Assembly: GCA_015501055.1 (NCBI GenBank)
Contig: JADNYV010000079.1
Span: 89,267-153,266, forward strand
Origin: Mucidula mucida
Taxonomy: Eukaryota > Basidiomycota > Agaricomycetes > Agaricales > Physalacriaceae
Reading direction: 5' to 3'
Length of the DNA: 64,000 nt
Shown: in pieces, positions 58,591 through 64,000 of the stretch
Numbering within the stretch: the first letter of the stretch is position 1
How the letters are laid out: each line of letters starts with the position of its first letter
The notes under the pieces: model-generated
The model's input: only the letters and a program-made list of their open reading frames with translations
Told to the model about the DNA's origin: nothing
Databases searched by the model: none
Position numbers and translations under genes: made by a program

Positions 58591-59975
58591 CTAATATGAT
58601 GGCACAGGATCATCCTCAACAATGCTGGCTGTTTTCACACCTGGTCTGACTCTCCATCTCAGTCCACGTTCCGGGTCGACCGTTGAATCCTCGTAATATA
58701 ACATCTCCAACTGCTCTTTCGGCAAAGCTCTGATCCACGAGTTGATGAAACCCCATCCCCACTCTTTCACCAGGCGCCTTTGCGCCGTATCCGAAGGAGG
58801 CGTGTTAAAGCGATGCCAGATGTTCCCATCGGAGCGCTTCAAGATTTTGCGTATGTCTGAGTAGAAGTCCTGTCTCATCGAGGAATGCATCCATCGTGCT
58901 GCAAATGTTTTACCAGCAAGGGCATGGAATCCTGCGCGTCCCCAGTCGATGAGAACCGGATCATTGGTTCCATGGCGAAGAATGATGTTGTTGGAATGGA
59001 GGTCGTTATGCGAGACACCGTAGCGACGGAGGCGCCTCGCCAGATCAAGAATCTTCTGCGAAATAGCCTCTGCTTCGACTATGGATATATCGGCTCCGGG
59101 ACTAATGGACGACATGAGGCGGCCAGGAATGTACTCGGTCAATAGACCGTCGATGGCATCTAGCGATGGATGAATGGAGGGGCCCGACGACATAGCAATG
59201 CGTACGGGGCCGAAGCATTTCGGCACGAGACCCAATTTCTGAGCCGCCGCCAGAGCTTCGTACGCCTTCAGCTCGGTGCGGCTGGCTTTATCAAAGTATC
59301 CCCAATACTCGAGCTCTACGAACCACTCCGGGTCGTCTTCCGACCGACCATGTTCATTGAGTACGGGATGTGCGCCGGTGCGCTCGATGTACATGGTGAG
59401 ATTTGTCTGGAACTGTCGCTCATGGTCAACGCTCCAGGGCACGCTTCGCTCTCCAATGCGGCGATCAGCGAGCTTACAGATGAGCCTGTCCGGTAGACCA
59501 GGAGCATATTGGAGTGGTTGGATTAGAATGCAAGCAGAGTTGGTGAATGGGTGGAATGCTCTGAGGACCTTCGCTTCGACCATCCGGTTACTAGCACTTG
59601 TCACCAATGACATGTGGATAGTGTTGTTGGCTCTATAAAGGGCTTCCGGTGGTCTGACAATGTTTTAGGAGACGTATATAGGAGTATTTCGAAAGCTTAC
59701 TGAAACCATGTATGTGAGCTTACTTGAGAAAAGTGGCGTAAACCTGTCGACACCTGTCATTATCCATGAGTTCATTGAGCGAGTAGACAACCGAGAAGAG
59801 CTTACTGGACGAGCTGAGTAGAGCATGTCTCTCTGGGGTGTCCGTTGACACAGAGATCCAGGATGTCGAGCAGTATAAGAGCAAGGCGCTCCGGCAGGTC
59901 CCGAGGGGCTGTGACAATTCCGATCAGTGACTCCCCTTTTCCTGGCGTCGTCGACATGTTCCCGGAGACTTCCAT
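58591..59975 (-). CDS. Atypical protein kinase-like protein, copy K4
   Basis: Intact 420-residue counterpart of K1 with exons 59975-59806, 59753-59724 and 59653-58591. HNDLHSNN and LIDWGRAG are kept. Substitutions are clustered: the part encoded by exon 3 residues about 57-150 differs at many positions (for example ERTGAHPVLNEHGRSEDDP), whereas the last 190 residues are almost identical to K1. This mosaic suggests selection on the N-lobe side or gene conversion of the C-lobe. It is divergent from gene X on its right. Confidence 0.78.
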
Positions 59976-60669
59976 ATCTACTTATCCCCGTACGTCGTTC
60001 GAATCATTCTTCTCAGCGCTTCACGACAAATCATTCCTGCATGAGAACTGTTACGATGACACTAGTATGTTGTCAATTCCTGCAGGAGATGCTTCAATGT
60101 TTGCCGCTAGAGCGGGGAACGTCAAGAACTCAAGTAAACAGTGAACCATTTAGCGCCGAGTGATCCACTTCTGTGGCGCGCTCTTCTCCTACCACCAAAA
60201 GGAGTGTCCTGACTAGATCTGTGCTATTGCCGCGCGGTAAGTCGACTAGCGCCATCTGATACATATGCTTCGAATTGATAGTGTGATGAACGCGGATTGA
60301 TGCCCTACTGAATTGACGCCCGTCGATGCACGCTACACCCATCAATGAGCCGCTGAACTATTTGTGTGACGCAACTTGCTGCGCAAGGAAGCTCTACCGT
60401 GACACCTTCGACTCAATGGAGGAAGCATTCTACAGCAGCATGCACAGCATGCTGCATTTCGTGCTCTTATTGGTGGAATGCTAGGACAAGGGAATGATGT
60501 CTTTTGTTCTCTACGCGGGTCTTCAACCCCCCTACATATAAAAGACGATATGTGCTACTGGATGCCCTCATCTTCCAACCACCGAGGCATCTCATCCTTC
60601 ATCGTACACAACCCTAGTCCCTAGTACACCTTTGTTTTCGAAGTCAACTCCACCAAACACCCTCCTCTA

Positions 60670-61273
60670 ATGGCCTCCAAGATCATTATTGAAAAAATTC
60701 CCGGTGCTTTATATGAATTGCCTACTGTCTGTTTTCTCGTCTGCCCGTTGTGAAATTGCTAAGACTATATCATTCAGAATTTACGCAAGGCAAAGGATAG
60801 CCTCTTTGTGGACTACATAAAGGCCGTTCTTGATCCCAACCGGACATTCGACACCATGAATAACGAGTACAAGAAGGCTGTCAAGTCAGGAAGCTGAGTA
60901 CGCATCCATGGCGACGCAAAGTCAATTGCGAAAGGCGCATACTGCCTCCATTTCAAGTACAAAAAGGGAAAACCCAGCCAACCCGACATCCCATATGTGT
61001 GTCTCGCTACAAGTGACACATGGGACCCTAGAAAAGTCATTATCAAGGCCCCATTTAGGGAGGTTGAGCAGGCGGATTGAGACAAAGAGGAGAATGCAGT
61101 CAATGGAGAAATACTGAAGAGGATAGTCCAACAGGCATTGGAGGTATGTTGATGTGTCTCTCTTGCGCGAAGACTTGTAATTCACAAAGGCATTCTAGAA
61201 AGCCAATGCCTGCAGAGAGGTCTATAACTCCTACAATGATGAGGGCATTGAGCAGATTGATTTCGAAGACTAA
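60670..61273 (+). pseudogene. Gene X, hypothetical, with two in-frame TGA codons
   Basis: Three exons fit perfectly: 60670-60726, 60778-61143 and 61199-61273 (498 nt, 165 codons plus stop), introns with GT-AG borders. Sequence reads MASKIIIEKIPGALYELPT, then DSLFVDYIKAVLDPNRTFD, AKGAYCLHFKYKKGKPSQPD, then EVYNSYNDEGIEQIDFED-stop. TGA codons lie at 60895-60897 and 61078-61080, both possibly TGG before a G-to-A change. Family not recognised. A TATAAAA box is at 60537-60543. The left-arm counterpart is destroyed by hAT-I inside exon 1. Confidence 0.65.
60705..60712. other. Empty target site of hAT-I copy A
   Basis: TGCTTTAT, the complement of ATAAAGCA that follows hAT-I copies A and B in the left arm. 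It lies in exon 1 of gene X. Confidence 0.88.
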
Positions 61274-61811
61274 GGAAATATATCATAACTTGCTTCTCGA
61301 TTTGTACTAGTAGTAATTTCCGGCATTGAGAATTCTTTAATTGAAATAAGGAGCCACAGAAAGGCAACGGCAACGCAACGGACTGACTGAACCCTCTGCA
61401 TCAATGAAAATTGAAAAACCTAGTGAGAAACAAACCTAGCAAGCGGCTTGGCAAGAGATGACAACTTCCCGGACCTTCAAGTTTTGCCTTCGTACTAATT
61501 ATCCCCTTCAGTTATCCATATGTGAATGGCTACCTATATGACGAGGCATAGCCCGTCTTGAAGTCTTGCCGAGAACGTGGGCAACAGCATGCAACTGGGA
61601 CAATGAGTGTATTACTTAGTGTAGGCTGCCATATGGACAATGATCCCCGCAGGTCTGACACTTTTCTTGACTCGTCATTTGGCCAAGCCATTAGTCCCTC
61701 CACCACAGGGTGCGTCACCGAGATGTGCAAAGCTTTATCACAGTGTTCTCCGGAAATGAGAAGCTCATCAAGTGTGCGAGACCAGAGAATTATAGGGGAC
61801 GAAGACCACCC
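61274..61811. other. Intergenic, nothing recognised
   Basis: About 0.54 kb between gene X and gypsy-4. No repeat or gene structure seen. Confidence 0.5.
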
Positions 61812-62335
61812 TGTTATGAATCGCCATATTTTCACATTTTCAATCTTATCATATCTTATTGGGGCTTGTCTTATCAACCAACGGACTGTTTCATCATCTG
61901 TTTCGTCACGATCATACTCTCTTTCATTACCGAAGCCGTACTCATGTTGGACACACACCCAACACATGGATGACATCATACATGCCGATACCTCATGGAC
62001 TTCCTATTGTATACACACCACCGACACTCGTAGCACACATGGTCGTTTCAGTATTATTACTTACATGCAGTTACCACTCGTATTTAATGGTTTACGGACT
62101 AGTAGCATACAACACTGGGGCAAGGGCGTGGAGCATCCCTAGTGGAAACACGTATGGACAAGGAGTCCAAACACAGACTTACTAGTATATAAGCAGTAGT
62201 GTAGTATCATTGTACTTTAGTTCCGATCTCATTTATACACCTGGCCTAGCCTAGTCTTACGAACACGAACACTTTCTCTTTTAGTTCTTGCTGTGGTACC
62301 TGGTTTAGTCTTGTGGCTATAGTCAGTCGCTAACA
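61812..62335 (+). repeat. gypsy-4 5' LTR
   Basis: 524 bp, TGTTATGAATCGCC to GTCGCTAACA. TATATAA at 62186-62192 and the start motif TAGTTCCGATCT at 62218-62229, 32 nt further on. Confidence 0.92.
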
Positions 62336-62337
62336 GA

Positions 62338-62349
62338 AGATCGGAACTA
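62338..62349 (+). promoter_or_regulatory. gypsy-4 self-complementary primer-binding site
   Basis: AGATCGGAACTA, two nt after the LTR, exact complement of TAGTTCCGATCT at 62218-62229 in the same LTR. Confidence 0.78.
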
Positions 62350-62922
62350 CTCTCACCACCTACCACACATCCCTGATCGTCGATCAGCACTTCGCTGTTT
62401 GATCATCACACATTCCCCTATTCCCTTTCCCTGTTTACAGATCGACGGAATCCTAATTCCAGCGCACGTCGCATACATGTGTATTGGTCCCAGTAGCGCC
62501 GGCTAACAGTTAGAGATAACTGCCTCGGGTGCTGGAAGTAGCCGCTCTCATGAGAACAAACTTTTGGCAGTTGCACTTCAGTGGGCGCTGTTTACGGGTC
62601 AACCCCGTTCCCAGGAAAACTTCGGCTTACCTCACACCAGAGGGACGTCGGCTGGGCAATTGCGAACTTGTGAAAGCTCTTGGGCTCCGTAGATACGTAG
62701 TCAGTAGTCGGTAAAATAGTGTAGACAGTTACGATACCTACCAACTTTACTTACTTACATACACACCATCATTCCCCACCTACCAAGTCCTGGATTCTAT
62801 TCAGATCTAGGGATTCCTCCTTATTCATCCAAACCTCTATTCCCTCGCCCGTTTCATCCAAATCCGCATCACCCATATCCCCAATTTCACTCTTTCACTC
62901 TCCGATCCTATCCCCGATTATC

Positions 62923-63737
62923 ATGTCCAACGAAGCACCGAACCGCTCATCACACACCCGCTCATCAGCCAATGACGAAACCAAAGGCCGATCCCTTGTC
63001 AACAAGCCTTATGACTATAACGGGGACAAGTCCAAGTACAAGAGCTGGTGGAATCATGTTCACATATATCCGTGACAAGAAGAACAAAGGAATGGACAGT
63101 CTCTTGGACGGAGTTCAAGGAAGACTTGAAGGAGCGATTTGTGGATTCCAACCTCGCGCGAGACGCGCAAGACCAGATCGAGCGGTTGCGCCAGGGGCAA
63201 GACACCGCTCAAGATTTCTTTCAGAAGTTCGAGGTCCTGCTCACTCAGGCAGGATACTCAAAGGATGACGCATTCGTCGTGCAACTTCTCGAGACCAATG
63301 TCAACGAGAAGATCATCGACCAGATCTATGGCAGCCGAGACGGGTTGCCAGAGAAGTACAAGGATTGGAAGGCACAGATCCTTCAGATCAATCAGCTGTG
63401 GAGAAGGCGGGCGGCGAGCAAGAGGTCCGGCATGCAGTCCCGGCCTCAAGCTCCGCAGGTGGCTACACCAAGAGCTAATCCTACGAACCCACCTCCGACG
63501 CCGATCACACGACGAGATGCTACCGGTGTTACCTATGGAGGAGCCGGCAGGCCAATGGACATCGACAACGCACGTCGAAGAGGACTTTGCTTCAGCTGTG
63601 GCGAACACGGCCATGTCAGCAGGTTCTGTTCTAAGAAGGGTCGACCCCAGACGATTTGGGGTCTATGGACCGAAATGACCGACGAGGAGAAGAAGAAGCT
63701 GGCCGAAGAGTTGGGTTTTGCGAAGCTCCCGCAGTAG
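62923..63737 (+). pseudogene. gypsy-4 gag with internal deletion and frameshift
   Basis: Starts MSNEAPNRSSHTRSS at 62923. After DKSKYKSWW two bases are missing, and after the RDKKNK sequence about 110 nt of the gag domain found in gypsy-1 are deleted (near 63090). The rest is open to the stop TAG at 63735-63737 and includes the zinc knuckle CFSCGEHGHVSRFC and the end AEELGFAKLPQ. The GGGTTTT heptamer at 63713-63719 precedes the stop by 15 nt. Confidence 0.85.
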
Positions 63738-64000
63738 ACGCAGTCCTGCCGGAGCAGTCATCAAGGAAAGGGTTGTCAGATGCAGAATCTATTTACAGTA
63801 CGGGTACTGAAACATCTAAAATATCATCGACGATTCTACCACCAAAACCTGCGAAAGAAAGATACGAACCAAACACGCCTGAGTGGGTTGCACAAAGGCT
63901 AAGAGAGGATGACATGCTGAGAGCAGTGGGAATTTTGAGAGCATGGATGCTGGAGCGGAGAGAGAGAGAAGCGACGGAGGAGAAGGTGATGGCAATCAGA
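63738..64000 (+). CDS. gypsy-4 pol, N-terminal part (truncated by window)
   Basis: In the -1 frame relative to gag: VDAVLPEQSSRKGLSDAES through SKISS and ATEEKVMAIR at the window end. This is the linker upstream of the protease, matching the same region of gypsy-1. No stop codon is seen up to 64000. Confidence 0.75.

Larger units (their letters stand above)
46000..60712. repeat. Right palindrome arm (uninterrupted)
   Basis: Inverted copy of the left arm in reverse order: composite gypsy, K3', tRNA-Gly, zinc-finger gene, gene Z, gene Y, kinase K4 and gene X start. It retains empty target sites for the three left-arm insertions. At the centre, 46000-46083 belong only to this arm (RT sequence beyond the left arm's end). 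Confidence 0.95.
61812..64000 (+). mobile_element. gypsy-4, 5' part of a chromovirus running off the window
   Basis: 5' LTR 61812-62335, self-complementary PBS, a leader of about 0.59 kb, gag and the start of pol. The 3' half is outside the window. Preceded by CACCC (61807-61811), the expected position of the 5-bp duplication, which cannot be checked without the other end. Confidence 0.9.

Overview
The window looks like a transposon-rich accessory region of a filamentous basidiomycete, probably an Agaricomycete. The evidence is many short GT-AG introns of about 50-70 nt in host and transposon genes, chromodomain Ty3/gypsy elements, several hAT families with BED-like zinc fingers, and a eukaryotic tRNA with internal promoter and T-run terminator. 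No operons, CRISPR arrays or rRNA were seen, and I cannot name a species.

Layout. The backbone is a very large imperfect palindrome centred near 46.04 kb. Its right arm runs from about 46.0 to 60.71 kb without interruption. The left arm has the same order, mirrored, from about 46.0 kb back to 2.83 kb. It is split by insertions whose empty target sites are still visible in the right arm: an hAT-I element at 2,831, a Tc1/mariner-like element at 6,268-33,064 and an hAT-IV element at 33,260-34,935. The arms carry an atypical kinase gene family (3,568; 12,240; 41,322; 49,604; 58,591), a small zinc-finger gene (36,839 and 54,533), a tRNA-Gly (40,940 and 51,057), a split hypothetical gene X and decayed remnants.

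From 6.27 to 33.06 kb elements are nested inside one another: mariner-like element > solo LTR > hAT-III > (hAT-I and hAT-II) > (gypsy-1 and a fold-back inside hAT-II). Each boundary except the innermost gene parts is defined by terminal repeats and target-site duplications that I read directly. Within this nest an 8.67-kb tandem duplication (hAT-I, kinase block, hAT-I, kinase block, hAT-I) was produced by unequal recombination between two hAT-I copies: the middle copy carries the 5' target duplication of one insertion and the 3' duplication of the other.

The gypsy elements (gypsy-1 at 20,959-27,522; a mirrored composite at 43,048-49,035; gypsy-4 from 61,812 to the window end) are chromoviruses. 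They show a 12-nt self-complementarity between the predicted mRNA 5' end and the primer-binding site (Tf1/sushi-like self-priming) and a conserved GGGTTTT heptamer at the gag-pol junction. All copies seen are disabled by stops, frameshifts or rearrangement. The main caution is that the palindrome, with its few-percent divergence and insertion polymorphisms, could be two nuclear haplotypes of a dikaryon wrongly joined at a repeated gypsy sequence.
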